A stretch of 64,000 nucleotides of DNA. Source: Paracoccaceae bacterium (GTDB lineage: Bacteria; Pseudomonadota; Alphaproteobacteria; Rhodobacterales; Rhodobacteraceae). The DNA lies in assembly GCA_028284605.1 (NCBI GenBank), contig JANQRL010000010.1, forward strand, positions 57,152 through 121,151, written 5' to 3'. Positions 44,265-53,857 of this stretch are shown in pieces. The notes below the pieces were generated by a model. It had not been told where the DNA came from and ran no database searches. It saw only the letters and a list, made by a program, of their open reading frames with translations. A program made the translations under genes and the position numbers. Numbering within the stretch: position 1 is the first letter of the stretch; every line of letters begins with the position of its first letter.

Positions 44265-45530
44265 ATGGTACAGGTTCTGAGAGCCTCTTGGGCGCTGATG
44301 CTGGGCATGTTCATGCTCCAGATCGGCAATGGCCTTCAGGGCACGCTTCTGGGCATCCGCGGCGAGATGGAGGATTTCTCGACCTTCGACCTCTCCGTCG
44401 TCATGTCGGCCTATTTCGCGGGCTTCCTCTTCGGCTCCCGCATGGCGCCGCGCCTGATTCGGAGCGTCGGCCATGTCCGGGTCTTCGCCGCCCTGGCCTC
44501 GCTGATCTCCGCGGTCTTCATCCTCTACCCGGCGCTGACCGAGCCCTGGGCCTGGACCCTGGGCCGGATCATCATCGGCTTTTGCTTCTCGGCCGTCTAC
44601 GTCACCGCCGAAAGCTGGCTCAACAATTCCGCCGACAATGCCAACCGGGGCAAGGCGCTCTCGGTCTATATGGTGGTGCAGACCGCCGGCATCATCGTCG
44701 GCCAGTACCTGCTTCTGGCCGCCGACCCGTCGGGCTACCTGCTCTTCATCTTCATGTCGGTGCTGGTCAGCCTCTCCTTCGCGCCGATCCTGCTCACCGC
44801 GACGCCGGTCCCGGCTTTCGAGGCGACGCGGCCGATGAGCCTGCGCCAGCTCTACGAAGCCTCGCCGCTGGCCAGTGTCGGCATGCTGATCCTCGGCGGC
44901 GTCTTCGCCGCGCAATTCGGCATGGCGGCGGTCTTCGCCACCCAGGCCGGGTTCGATCTTGGCCAGACCTCGCTCTTCATTTCGGCGATCTTCGGGGCCG
45001 CACTTCTGGCGCAATACCCGATCGGCTGGCTCTCGGACCGGATCGACCGGCGGGTGCTGGTCGTGGCCCTCGCGGCCATGGGCGGGGCAGGGGCCTTGCT
45101 GGGGGTCTTCAGCACCGGCAGCTTCCCGGCGATGCTCGTCGCCGCCTCCATGGTGGGGGCGGCGAGCAACCCGCTCTATTCCCTGCTTCTGGCCTATGCC
45201 AACGACTATCTGGAGCACGAGGATATGGCCGCCGCCTCCGCCGGCTTTGTCTTCGTCAACGGGATCGGGGCCGTCGTGGGGCCGCTGATGATCGGCTGGC
45301 TGATGGGCTGGATCGGCCCGGCGGGGTTCTGGCTCTTCGTGACCGCGCTGCTCTTCGCGATGACCGGCTACGGGATTTACCGGGTCCGGGTCCGTCCGCG
45401 GCCCTCACCCACCTCGGGCGAGGCGACGCCTTATGCCCCGCTCAGCCAGTCGGCCAGCCCGGTCGCCGTCGAACTGGCCCAGGAGGTCTATATCGAGGCA
45501 GAGCTTGGTGAGGAACCGGAAGCAAACTGA
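44265..45530 (+). CDS. MFS transporter, 12-span
   Basis: This is a 421-residue MFS protein. The N-terminal part shows LGIRGEMEDFSTFDLSVVMSAYFAGFLFGSRMAPRLIRSVGHVRVF, which contains the loop 2-3 motif. Spans are clear throughout, and the C-terminal 55 residues form a soluble acidic tail (VAVELAQEVYIEAELGEEPEAN). The sequence resembles the YfkF/YcaD-like branch, whose substrates are not known. ATG 44265 is chosen because the upstream frame is a basic, low-complexity extension. The gene lies upstream of the DUF924 gene. Confidence 0.83.
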   Translation: MVQVLRASWALMLGMFMLQIGNGLQGTLLGIRGEMEDFSTFDLSVVMSAYFAGFLFGSRMAPRLIRSVGHVRVFAALASLISAVFILYPALTEPWAWTLGRIIIGFCFSAVYVTAESWLNNSADNANRGKALSVYMVVQTAGIIVGQYLLLAADPSGYLLFIFMSVLVSLSFAPILLTATPVPAFEATRPMSLRQLYEASPLASVGMLILGGVFAAQFGMAAVFATQAGFDLGQTSLFISAIFGAALLAQYPIGWLSDRIDRRVLVVALAAMGGAGALLGVFSTGSFPAMLVAASMVGAASNPLYSLLLAYANDYLEHEDMAAASAGFVFVNGIGAVVGPLMIGWLMGWIGPAGFWLFVTALLFAMTGYGIYRVRVRPRPSPTSGEATPYAPLSQSASPVAVELAQEVYIEAELGEEPEAN

Positions 45531-45606
45531 CACATAGCGTGACTTGCGGCGATGTGACAGTTCTGTAACGTGCTGTCAGGGGGCGGTTTTGTGCTGGAGG
45601 CGGGAC

Positions 45607-46194
45607 GTGGTCAAGCCGGAGGAGATCCTGGCGTACTGGCTCGACGAGGTCGGGTCGGAAGGGTGGTACAGGGGCGGTGAGGCGCTCGATGCGGAGGTCC
45701 AGGAGCGGTTCGGCCCGACACTGGACGAGGCCAATGCCGGGGCCTGCGGCCTTTGGCTGACCTACCCGGCCGGCACGCTGGCCTACATCATCCTGACCGA
45801 CCAGTTCACCCGCAACATGTTCCGCGGCGAGGCCCGCGCCTTCGCCTCCGATTGCGCCGCCCGCGCGGCCTCGAAGATCGCGATCAGCCGCGACTGGGAT
45901 TTGCGGATCGACGAACCGGCGCGGCAGTTCTTCTACATGCCGCTGATGCACTCCGAGAACCTGATCGACCAGGACCGCGCGGTGCGTCTGATCCTGACCC
46001 GGATGCCGGAAACCGGCGACAACAATCTGATCCACGCCAAGGTCCATCGCGAGATCATCCGCCGCTTCGGCCGCTTCCCCTACCGCAACGCCGCACTCGG
46101 CCGGGCCTCGACCGAGGCCGAGCAGGCGTTTCTCGATGGCGAGGGCTATGGCGGCATCATGCGCGAGCTTGAGGCCCAGGCCGAACCGGCCTGA
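45607..46194 (+). CDS. DUF924-family protein
   Basis: This 195-residue alpha-helical cytosolic protein is of the DUF924 family (TPR-like fold). Typical blocks are EEILAYWLDEVGSEGWYRGG, TLAYIILTDQFTRNMFRG, and FFYMPLMHSENLIDQDRAVRL followed by HREIIRRFGRFPYRNAALGR. The function of the family is unknown. GTG 45607 follows GGAGG at 45596-45600 with a six-base spacer, which decides the start. It lies 76 bases after the MFS gene and may be transcribed with it. Confidence 0.9.
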   Translation: MVKPEEILAYWLDEVGSEGWYRGGEALDAEVQERFGPTLDEANAGACGLWLTYPAGTLAYIILTDQFTRNMFRGEARAFASDCAARAASKIAISRDWDLRIDEPARQFFYMPLMHSENLIDQDRAVRLILTRMPETGDNNLIHAKVHREIIRRFGRFPYRNAALGRASTEAEQAFLDGEGYGGIMRELEAQAEPA

Positions 46195-46386
46195 TCGACC
46201 TCTCCACAGACCTGTCGAGACTGAGTTGCGTTGGCGGGCGCCCGCGCAGCACGCCCGGCTCGCCGGCCGCCGCGGCAATCGGCGCGCCGCCTTGCGCCTG
46301 ATGGGACCCGGCAATGTGCGCCATATGCTGGCCGCCCTCGGTCAAATCGTTTAGCGTTGAAGCGTTTCGGCAAGGAGGAGACAGCG

Positions 46387-47784
46387 ATGGCGGCCAAGAG
46401 CTTCGACATGATCGTGATCGGCGCGGGCCCTGGCGGCTATGTCGCCGCCATAAGGGGCGCCCAGTTGGGTCTTTCCGTCGCCATCGTCGAGCGCGAGCAT
46501 ATGGGCGGCATCTGCCTCAACTGGGGCTGCATCCCGACCAAGGCCATGCTGCGCTCGGCGGAGGTCTTTCACCTCATGCACCGGGCCAAGGATTTCGGGC
46601 TTTCCGCCTCAGGCATCAGCTACGATCTCGATGCGGTGGTCAAACGCTCCCGTCAGGTCGCCGGCCAGCTCAATTCCGGCGTCGGCCACCTGATGAAGAA
46701 GAACAAGGTGACCGTGGTCATGGGTGAGGCCACGCTGCCCGCCAAGGGCAAGGTTTCGGTCAAGACCGAGAAGGGCACCGAGGACCTGGCCGCGCCCGCC
46801 ATCGTGCTCGCCACCGGCGCCCGCGCCAGGGAACTGCCGGGGCTCGAGGCCGACGGTGATCTGGTCTGGACCTACAAACACGCCCTGGTCCCGCCGCGGA
46901 TGCCCAAAAAGCTCCTGGTGATCGGCTCCGGCGCCATCGGCATCGAATTCGCCAGCTTCTACAACACGCTCGGCTGCGACACGAGTGTGGTCGAGGTGAT
47001 GGACCGTATCCTGCCCGTCGAAGATGCCGAAATCAGCGCCTTCGCGAAGAAGAGCTTTGAGAAACAAGGCATGAGCATCCGCGAAAAGGCCATGGTCAAG
47101 CAGCTCGACCGGGTGAAGGGCAAGGTGACGGCCCATATCGAACAGGGCGGCAAGACCACCAAGGAAGACTTCGACGCCGTGATCTCCGCGGTCGGCATCG
47201 TCGGCAATACCGAGGGGCTGGGGCTCGAGACCCTCGGCGTCAAGGTCGACCGCGCCCATGTCGTCACCGACAAGTATTGCCGCACTGGGGTCGAGGGTCT
47301 CTACGCCATTGGCGATCTCGCCGGTGCGCCCTGGCTCGCCCACAAGGCGTCCCACGAAGGCGTCATGGTGGCCGAACTGATCGCCGGCAAGAACCACGTC
47401 CACGCTGTCGACCCCGACGCCATCGCCGGCTGCACCTATTGCCATCCGCAGATCGCCTCGGTCGGCCTGACAGAGGCCCAGGCCAAGGAGAAGGGCCACG
47501 ACATCCGCGTCGGCCGCTTCCCCTTCATCGGCAATGGCAAGGCCATCGCGCTTGGCGAACCCGAGGGCCTCGTGAAGACCGTCTTCGATGCCAAGACCGG
47601 AGAGCTTCTGGGCGCCCATATGGTCGGCGCCGAAGTGACGGAACTGATCCAGGGTTATGTTGTGGGCCGCACGCTGGAAACCACCGAGGAAGACCTGATG
47701 AACACCGTCTTCCCGCACCCGACACTCAGCGAAATGATGCATGAAAGCGTGCTCGACGCCTACGACCGCGCGATCCATTTCTAG
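46387..47784 (+). CDS. lpdA: Dihydrolipoyl dehydrogenase
   Basis: This 465-residue flavoenzyme reoxidises dihydrolipoamide in 2-oxoacid dehydrogenase complexes. The FAD site IGAGPGGYVAAIRGAQLG is at residues 10-27 and the redox disulfide is in GGICLNWGCIPTKA. An NAD site GSGAIGIEFASFY, the FAD segment YAIGDLAGAPWLAHKA and the C-terminal catalytic HPTLSEMMHESVLDAY complete the enzyme. GGAGGAG precedes ATG 46387. No dehydrogenase E1/E2 genes are adjacent, so the complex it serves cannot be named. Confidence 0.94.
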   Translation: MAAKSFDMIVIGAGPGGYVAAIRGAQLGLSVAIVEREHMGGICLNWGCIPTKAMLRSAEVFHLMHRAKDFGLSASGISYDLDAVVKRSRQVAGQLNSGVGHLMKKNKVTVVMGEATLPAKGKVSVKTEKGTEDLAAPAIVLATGARARELPGLEADGDLVWTYKHALVPPRMPKKLLVIGSGAIGIEFASFYNTLGCDTSVVEVMDRILPVEDAEISAFAKKSFEKQGMSIREKAMVKQLDRVKGKVTAHIEQGGKTTKEDFDAVISAVGIVGNTEGLGLETLGVKVDRAHVVTDKYCRTGVEGLYAIGDLAGAPWLAHKASHEGVMVAELIAGKNHVHAVDPDAIAGCTYCHPQIASVGLTEAQAKEKGHDIRVGRFPFIGNGKAIALGEPEGLVKTVFDAKTGELLGAHMVGAEVTELIQGYVVGRTLETTEEDLMNTVFPHPTLSEMMHESVLDAYDRAIHF

Positions 47785-47805
47785 AGCACGCGGCCGCGTC
47801 GCATC

Positions 47806-48228
47806 TCAGAGCGCGGCGTCGAGCTTCGCCAGGATCTCGGCCCAGCCGCCGCGGTGATTGTTCCGGCTGTCCTCGCTCGGGAACCGGACATGGGTCAGCG
47901 TCACATCGGTGCCGCCGTCCCGGGCCGTGAAATCCAGCGTGACCGTCGAGTCGGGCTGGGTGAAGGCCGAGACCCAGGTGAAGACGAGCCGGTTCGGGCG
48001 GTCGATCTCCAGATACTCCCCCTCATGGGGCAGATCGCCGGCCTCCTCGCCGCGCATCACGATGCGGAACCGGCCGCCGACCCGGGCATCGGACGTGGCC
48101 TCGGGCACCGACATGGTCGGGCCGGGGGCCATGAACTTCGCCAGCATCGCCGGGTCGAGCCAGGCATCGAACACCTGCTCCGGCGGGTGGTTGTAGTGGT
48201 GCGAGACCTCAAGAGCGAGATCGGTCAT
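47806..48228 (-). CDS. SRPBCC / AHSA1-family protein
   Basis: This 140-residue START-like protein of the AHSA1 group shows HPPEQVFDAWLDPAMLAKFM at the start, GGRFRIVMRG in the middle, EGEYLEIDRPNRLVFTWVS, and a C-terminal helix GGWAEILAKLDAAL. Family members bind hydrophobic ligands in a cavity. It is translationally coupled (ATGA overlap, 48225-48228) to an ArsR-type regulator, a very common bacterial pair in which the regulator probably responds to the ligand or controls the operon. Confidence 0.9.
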   Translation of the reverse strand: MTDLALEVSHHYNHPPEQVFDAWLDPAMLAKFMAPGPTMSVPEATSDARVGGRFRIVMRGEEAGDLPHEGEYLEIDRPNRLVFTWVSAFTQPDSTVTLDFTARDGGTDVTLTHVRFPSEDSRNNHRGGWAEILAKLDAAL

Positions 48229-48563
48229 CCTTTGTCCTCCTTCAGGGCAGCATCGAGGGCGGAAAGCCGCAGCGCCCAGATCGAGCGCAGATCGGCAAAC
48301 CATTGGTCGACAAGGGAAAGCGGCTCCATCCGGACCTCGATGAGATGCTCGCGCCAGATCGTCCGCCGCGCCACGAGCCCGACCCTCTCCAGCACCTTGA
48401 TGTGCTTGGAGACGGCATTGAGGCTGATGTCGTAGCGCCGTGCAATCTCGGTGACCCGGAGCGGTCCCTCCTGTGCCAGAAGCGTCAGGATGGCCCGCCG
48501 TGTCGGGTCCGAGGCGGCCTTGAGCACGTCGCTCAGGTCCGGGGAGTCCTTTCGTTCAACCAT
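48225..48563 (-). CDS. ArsR-family winged-helix regulator (SRPBCC partner)
   Basis: This 112-residue repressor has the helix-turn-helix RRYDISLNAVSKHIKVLERVGLVARR and a wing REHLIEVRMEPL. It has no cysteine, so it does not sense arsenite or other soft metals like the ArsR at 4843. It is the first gene of the two-gene operon with the SRPBCC protein and is divergent from uvrA. Confidence 0.9.
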   Translation of the reverse strand: MVERKDSPDLSDVLKAASDPTRRAILTLLAQEGPLRVTEIARRYDISLNAVSKHIKVLERVGLVARRTIWREHLIEVRMEPLSLVDQWFADLRSIWALRLSALDAALKEDKG

Positions 48564-48639
48564 ATGGATGAATTAACTAACGCCAACACATCAATCAACC
48601 CAAAAGGTGAATGAGTGCGATGTCAGCAGCCCCTGAAAT

Positions 48640-48654
48640 GTTCACCCAATGTTC
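48640..48654 (+). promoter_or_regulatory. LexA (SOS) box upstream of uvrA
   Basis: GTTC-ACCCAAT-GTTC is an exact match to the alphaproteobacterial LexA operator GTTC-N7-GTTC. It lies 66 bases before the uvrA start in the gap shared with the ArsR/SRPBCC operon. Confidence 0.85.
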
Positions 48655-48720
48655 ACATTTTCCGATTGGCGGCGGAGGCGGCGCGGACTATGTTCGGGGC
48701 AACGCCACGGGGGCACGAGC

Positions 48721-51579
48721 ATGGCCGAGTTGAAGCAGATCGAGGTGCGCGGCGCGCGCGAGCACAACCTCAAGAACATCGATATCGACATCCCCCGCGA
48801 CCAACTCGTGGTGATCACCGGACTTTCCGGTTCGGGGAAGTCCTCGCTCGCCTTCGACACGATCTATGCCGAGGGCCAGCGCCGCTATGTCGAATCGCTC
48901 TCCGCCTATGCCCGGCAGTTCCTCGACATGATGGAAAAGCCGGATGTGGACCACATCACCGGCCTCTCGCCGGCGATCTCCATCGAGCAGAAGACCACCT
49001 CGAAGAACCCGCGCTCCACGGTCGGCACGGTCACCGAGATCTACGACTACATGCGGCTCCTCTTCGCCCGGGTCGGCACGCCCTATTCGCCCGCCACCGG
49101 CCTGCCGATCGAGGCGCAGCAGGTGCAGGATATGGTCGACCGGGTGATGGCGATGGAGGAGGGCACCCGCGGTTACCTCCTCGCCCCGATTATCCGCGAC
49201 CGGAAGGGGGAGTACCGCAAGGAATTCCTGGAACTGCGCAAGCAGGGCTTCCAGCGCGTGAAGGTGGACGGGGAGTTCCACGACCTCGACAGCCCGCCGA
49301 CGCTCGACAAGAAATTCCGGCACGATATCGACGTCGTGGTCGACCGGATCGCGGTGAAAGAGGGCCTTGAGACAAGGCTGGCCGACTCGTTCCGCACCGC
49401 GCTCGACCTCGCTGATGGCATCGCCGTTCTGGAGACCGCGCCAAAAGACGGGGAGCCGGAACGGATTACGTTCTCCGAGAATTTCGCCTGCCCGGTCAGC
49501 GGTTTCACCATCCCGGAGATCGAGCCGCGGCTCTTTTCCTTCAACGCACCCTTCGGCGCCTGCCCGGCCTGCGACGGGCTCGGGGTGGAGCTGTTCTTCG
49601 ACCCCGGGCTGATGGTCCCGGATGTCACGCTCAGCCTCGCCGATGGCGCCATCGCGCCCTGGCGCAAGGGCAAGTCGCCCTATTTCCTGCAAACCATCGA
49701 GGCCATCGCAAAGCACTACGAGTTCGACAAGAACGCCCGGTGGAAGGACCTCCCGGCCTTCGTCCAGCAGATTTTCCTCTATGGCTCGGGCGAGGAGGAG
49801 ATTCCGTTCCGCTATGACGAGGGCGGGCGCGTCTATCAGGTGACACGGCCCTTCGAGGGCGTCATTCCGAACATGGAACGGCGCTACCGCGAGACCGACA
49901 GCGCCTGGATTCGCGAGGAATTCGAGCGCTACCAGAACAACCGGCCCTGCGGCACCTGCCACGGCTACCGGCTCCGCGAAGAGGCGCTCGCGGTGAAGAT
50001 CGCCGGGCTCCATGTCGGCCAGGTCGTCGAGATGTCGATCCGTGAGGCGCTCGCCTGGATCGCGGAGGTGCCCGAAAGCCTGACGGATCAGAAGAACGAG
50101 ATCGCCGTCGCGATCCTGAAGGAGATTCGGGAGCGGCTCGGCTTCCTGAACAATGTCGGTCTCGAATACCTGACGCTCAGCCGTGCCGCCGGGACGCTCT
50201 CGGGCGGCGAGTCCCAGCGTATCCGGCTGGCGAGCCAGATCGGCTCCGGCCTCACCGGCGTGCTCTATGTGCTCGACGAACCCTCCATCGGGCTCCACCA
50301 GCGCGACAATGACCGGCTGCTGACGACCCTGAAAAACCTGCGTGATCAGGGCAATACGGTGATCGTGGTGGAGCACGACGAAGAGGCGATCCGCGAGGCG
50401 GATTACGTCTTCGATATCGGGCCGGGGGCCGGGGTCCATGGCGGCCAGATCGTGGCCGAAGGTACGCCCGGCGCCATCGCGAAGAACGCCAAGAGCGTCA
50501 CCGGCGATTACCTCGCCGGGCGGCGCGAGATCCCGGTGCCGGCGACGCGGCGCAAGGGCAACGGCAAGAAACTCGTCGTCAAGAAGGCCAGCGGCAACAA
50601 CCTGCGCGCGGTCGATGCGGAGTTCCCGCTCGGCAAGTTCGTCTGCGTCACCGGCGTGTCCGGCGGCGGCAAGTCGACCCTGACCATCGAGACGCTGTTC
50701 AAAACCGCCTCGATGCGGCTCAACGGCGCGCGGCAGACCCCGGCGCCCTGCGAGACGATCAAGGGGCTCGAACATCTCGACAAGGTGATCGATATCGACC
50801 AGCGGCCCATCGGACGCACGCCCCGGTCCAACCCCGCGACCTATACCGGCGCCTTCACCCCGATCCGCGACTGGTTCGCCGGCCTGCCGGAGGCCAAGGC
50901 GCGGGGTTACAAGCCCGGGCGGTTCTCCTTCAACGTGAAGGGCGGGCGCTGCGAGGCGTGCCAGGGCGACGGGGTGATCAAGATCGAGATGCACTTCCTG
51001 CCGGATGTCTACGTGACCTGCGAGACCTGCAAGGGCGCGCGCTACAACCGCGAGACCCTGGAGATCAAGTTCAAGGGCAAGAGCATCGCCGACGTCCTCG
51101 ACATGACCGTCGAGGACGCGCAGGAGTTCTTCAAAGCGGTCCCGTCGATCCGCGAGAAGATGGACGCCCTCGTCCGCGTCGGCCTCGGCTATATCAAGGT
51201 GGGCCAGCAGGCGACCACGCTGTCGGGCGGTGAGGCGCAGCGGGTGAAGCTGTCAAAGGAGCTGTCGAAACGCTCGACAGGTCGCACATTGTATATTTTG
51301 GACGAGCCAACCACCGGTTTGCACTTCGAGGATGTTCGAAAACTGCTAGAAGTGCTTCACGAGCTGGTGGACCAGGGCAACACCGTCGTGGTCATCGAGC
51401 ACAATCTCGATGTCATCAAGACCGCCGACCACATCATCGATATCGGCCCCGAGGGCGGCGATGGCGGCGGCCAGATCGTCGCCACCGGCACGCCGGAAGA
51501 GGTGGCCAGCGTGGCAGAGAGCCATACCGGCCGCTACCTCAAATCGATGCTCGGCACCGGCAAGGTCGCGGCCGAGTAG
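48721..51579 (+). CDS. uvrA: UvrABC excinuclease subunit A
   Basis: This 952-residue DNA-damage recognition ATPase has two ABC modules. They carry Walker [10 protein letters not shown] (around residue 35) and GVSGGGKST (around 650), signature LSGGESQR and LSGGEAQR, and zinc-binding pairs CPVSGF/CPACDG, CGTC and [14 protein letters not shown]. Start ATG 48721 is the normal [20 protein letters not shown]. The LexA box upstream predicts induction by DNA damage. Its length and motif order are complete. Confidence 0.97.
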   Translation: MAELKQIEVRGAREHNLKNIDIDIPRDQLVVITGLSGSGKSSLAFDTIYAEGQRRYVESLSAYARQFLDMMEKPDVDHITGLSPAISIEQKTTSKNPRSTVGTVTEIYDYMRLLFARVGTPYSPATGLPIEAQQVQDMVDRVMAMEEGTRGYLLAPIIRDRKGEYRKEFLELRKQGFQRVKVDGEFHDLDSPPTLDKKFRHDIDVVVDRIAVKEGLETRLADSFRTALDLADGIAVLETAPKDGEPERITFSENFACPVSGFTIPEIEPRLFSFNAPFGACPACDGLGVELFFDPGLMVPDVTLSLADGAIAPWRKGKSPYFLQTIEAIAKHYEFDKNARWKDLPAFVQQIFLYGSGEEEIPFRYDEGGRVYQVTRPFEGVIPNMERRYRETDSAWIREEFERYQNNRPCGTCHGYRLREEALAVKIAGLHVGQVVEMSIREALAWIAEVPESLTDQKNEIAVAILKEIRERLGFLNNVGLEYLTLSRAAGTLSGGESQRIRLASQIGSGLTGVLYVLDEPSIGLHQRDNDRLLTTLKNLRDQGNTVIVVEHDEEAIREADYVFDIGPGAGVHGGQIVAEGTPGAIAKNAKSVTGDYLAGRREIPVPATRRKGNGKKLVVKKASGNNLRAVDAEFPLGKFVCVTGVSGGGKSTLTIETLFKTASMRLNGARQTPAPCETIKGLEHLDKVIDIDQRPIGRTPRSNPATYTGAFTPIRDWFAGLPEAKARGYKPGRFSFNVKGGRCEACQGDGVIKIEMHFLPDVYVTCETCKGARYNRETLEIKFKGKSIADVLDMTVEDAQEFFKAVPSIREKMDALVRVGLGYIKVGQQATTLSGGEAQRVKLSKELSKRSTGRTLYILDEPTTGLHFEDVRKLLEVLHELVDQGNTVVVIEHNLDVIKTADHIIDIGPEGGDGGGQIVATGTPEEVASVAESHTGRYLKSMLGTGKVAAE

Positions 51580-51582
51580 ACG

Positions 51583-51783
51583 CTAGCCGGCCTTGTTCGT
51601 GTTGATGCCCAGAAGCTGATAGGGTGGGCAATAGCCGAGCGCCGCGGTGCCGAGCATGACGGCGCCGACGATCCCTGCGACCCAGGCCCAGAGACCGGAG
51701 AGCGTGGCAATGGCCAGGATCAGGAGAACTGCGCCGACCACGGCGCGGATGAGACGTTCGGTTCTTCCGACATTCTGGATCAT
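51583..51783 (-). CDS. DUF2892 small inner-membrane protein
   Basis: This 66-residue protein starts MIQNVGRTERLIRAVVGAVL, has two membrane spans and ends with CPPYQLLGINTNKAG, the typical DUF2892 (YgaP membrane part) pattern. The conserved Cys-Pro-Pro-Tyr follows the second span. Function is unknown, although relatives are joined to rhodanese domains. GGAG lies six bases before ATG 51783. It converges on uvrA with only three bases between stops. Confidence 0.88.
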   Translation of the reverse strand: MIQNVGRTERLIRAVVGAVLLILAIATLSGLWAWVAGIVGAVMLGTAALGYCPPYQLLGINTNKAG

Positions 51784-51944
51784 GGGGGGCTCCTTGAACT
51801 GAATACATGATTCTTTTGTCATGTATTCTGCCCCCGGCCTTTGATCCATGTCAGGCAGGGACGGCGAAAGGCCCGGGTTGCACGGGTTTGTGATCGTGGG
51901 CCGGGCCGGCGCCGCCGGGACGACCGGAGCAGGCGCGTGGCGCG

Positions 51945-52814
51945 CTAACGCCGCCCGCGCCCCTCGAACCGGGGCAGGAGGGCGCTGAAATCGCGGCCCT
52001 TGCCGTCCTCTTCGTCCACGAACGTCGCGTAGAGGTCGGTCGCGGCGGCGCCCATCGGGGTCTCGGCATCCGCGGCCTCGGCGGCCTGTTGGCTGAGCCG
52101 CAGGTCCTTTAGCATCAGTTCAGCGGCGAAGCCCGGGGCGTAGCCGTTATCCGCCGGGCTCTCCGGGCCGACACCCGGGGCCGGGCAATAGGCGTTCATC
52201 GTCCAGGAATAGCCCGAGGACGTGCTGACCACGTCGAACATCGCCTGCCGGTCGAGGCCAAGCCGGTCCGCGAGGTTGAAGGCTTCGCAGGTCACCGCCA
52301 TGGTCGCGCCGAGGATCATGTTGTTGCAGATCTTCGCCGCCTGCCCGTTTCCGGCGCCGCCGCAATGGACCGCCTTCTGCCCCATGATCTCGAAGAGCGG
52401 CTGCACGGCGGCGAAGGCGTCTTCCGGCCCCCCGGCCATGAAGGTCAGCGTGCCCGCCGTGGCGCCGCCAATCCCGCCGGAGACCGGGGCGTCCACCGCG
52501 CGCAGCCCGGCGGCCCCGGCGGCGGCGGCCACGGCACGGGCGCTCTCCACATCGACGGTGGAGCAGTCGAGATGGACGGCGCCTTGGGCCATCGCCGGGC
52601 GGATCTCGGCGGCCACCGCGCGCAGCACGGCGCCGTCGGGCAGCATGGTCAGCACCACCTCGGCGCCCGCCACGGCCTCCGCCGCGCTGGCCGCGAGCGT
52701 CAGGCCCGAAGGCCGCGCCACCGGGTCGTAGCCGGTCACCTCATGCCCCGCCGCCGCCAGATTGGCCGCCATCGGCGCGCCCATATTCCCCAGCCCGATC
52801 ACCGCGATCTTCAT
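51945..52814 (-). CDS. mmsB: 3-hydroxyisobutyrate dehydrogenase
   Basis: This 289-residue NAD-dependent enzyme oxidises 3-hydroxyisobutyrate to methylmalonate semialdehyde in valine degradation. The Rossmann motif is IGLGNMGAPMAANLAAAGHEV (residues 5-25). Substrate-binding DAPVSGGIGGATAGTLTFMAGG and the catalytic lysine in GAGNGQAAKICNNMILG are clear. It is the last gene of a three-gene operon and overlaps the hydrolase by four bases, which strongly supports the pathway. Confidence 0.95.
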   Translation of the reverse strand: MKIAVIGLGNMGAPMAANLAAAGHEVTGYDPVARPSGLTLAASAAEAVAGAEVVLTMLPDGAVLRAVAAEIRPAMAQGAVHLDCSTVDVESARAVAAAAGAAGLRAVDAPVSGGIGGATAGTLTFMAGGPEDAFAAVQPLFEIMGQKAVHCGGAGNGQAAKICNNMILGATMAVTCEAFNLADRLGLDRQAMFDVVSTSSGYSWTMNAYCPAPGVGPESPADNGYAPGFAAELMLKDLRLSQQAAEAADAETPMGAAATDLYATFVDEEDGKGRDFSALLPRFEGRGRR

Positions 52815-53857
52815 GTCGGCTCCCTTTCATAAGTCAGCGCATCCGCCCCGAGCGGCAGCAGCATCCGCGAGACATCGGCCCCCGTCACCCCCTCCCAGGA
52901 GCCATGGCGCCAATGCGGCGTGCGATCCCTGTCGATGATCGCCGCCCGGATGCCTTCGAGGAAGTCGCCATGTTCCATCGCGCGGTGGGTGAAGCGGTAC
53001 TCCAGATCGAGGGCGAACTCGATGGTGGGCCGGGTGCGGACCCGGTGCACGATCTCGACGGCGCAGGCCATGGAGAGGGGGGCGTTGCGGGCCATGAGTT
53101 TGAGGGCCTCGGCGACAGGCTCCGGCGCCGGGTCGTCGAAGCCGCGATGGATGTCCGCGAGCCGTTCGCCGGCGAAGTTGCGGTCGATATCCGCTTGCCA
53201 GCCCTCCAGACGCCCGGCGAGGGCAGGGCGGGCGGCCCGGTCCACCGCCTCCCAGTCGCCGGTCTCGGCGAGGGTGCGTTTCAGCGCCTCCCACTCCGCT
53301 TCCGGCAGGTAGTAATCGGCGAACCTGGCATGGATCGCGTCGCCCGGCCCCATGCGCCAGCCGGTGGTGCCGAGGAACTCGCCGAGCCGCCCCGGCGCCC
53401 GGGCGAGGATCAGCGAGCCGCCCACATCCGGTATGAGCCCGATCCCGCATTCTGGCATCGCGATCTGGCTGGTGTCGCCGACGATCCGGTGCGAGCCGTG
53501 GCAGCCCACGCCCACGCCGCCCCCCATGGTGAAGCCTTGCAGGAAGGTCACCACCGGCTTGGGAAAATGAAACAGCGCCCGGTTCATCCGGTATTCGTCG
53601 CGCCAGAACCGGCGGCCATAGCCGAAATCGCCCGCCGTCCCTGTGGCATACATTTCCTGGATGTCGCCGCCGGCGCAGAACGCCTTCTCTCCCTCGGCAT
53701 CGATGATCAGCAGTTCGACATCGTCATCGTCGGCCCAAAGCTCCAGCGCGCGCTCGATCTCCAGACACATCGCCCAGGTCAGCGCATTGAGCGCCTTGGG
53801 CCGGTTGAGCGTGATCCGCCCCGCGCAGCCGTCGCGCCGGATCGCGATCTCGCTCAT
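52811..53857 (-). CDS. 3-hydroxyisobutyryl-CoA hydrolase (crotonase family)
   Basis: This 348-residue crotonase-fold enzyme most resembles HIBYL-CoA hydrolase. It shows FCAGGDIQEMYATG, the oxyanion region LQGFTMGGGVGVGCHGSHRI and MPECGIGLIPDVGGS with the catalytic glutamate and aspartate positions, plus the long C-terminal extension typical of hydrolases rather than 260-residue hydratases. It releases 3-hydroxyisobutyrate for MmsB. It overlaps its neighbours by four bases on each side (ATGA). Confidence 0.88.
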   Translation of the reverse strand: MSEIAIRRDGCAGRITLNRPKALNALTWAMCLEIERALELWADDDDVELLIIDAEGEKAFCAGGDIQEMYATGTAGDFGYGRRFWRDEYRMNRALFHFPKPVVTFLQGFTMGGGVGVGCHGSHRIVGDTSQIAMPECGIGLIPDVGGSLILARAPGRLGEFLGTTGWRMGPGDAIHARFADYYLPEAEWEALKRTLAETGDWEAVDRAARPALAGRLEGWQADIDRNFAGERLADIHRGFDDPAPEPVAEALKLMARNAPLSMACAVEIVHRVRTRPTIEFALDLEYRFTHRAMEHGDFLEGIRAAIIDRDRTPHWRHGSWEGVTGADVSRMLLPLGADALTYEREPT

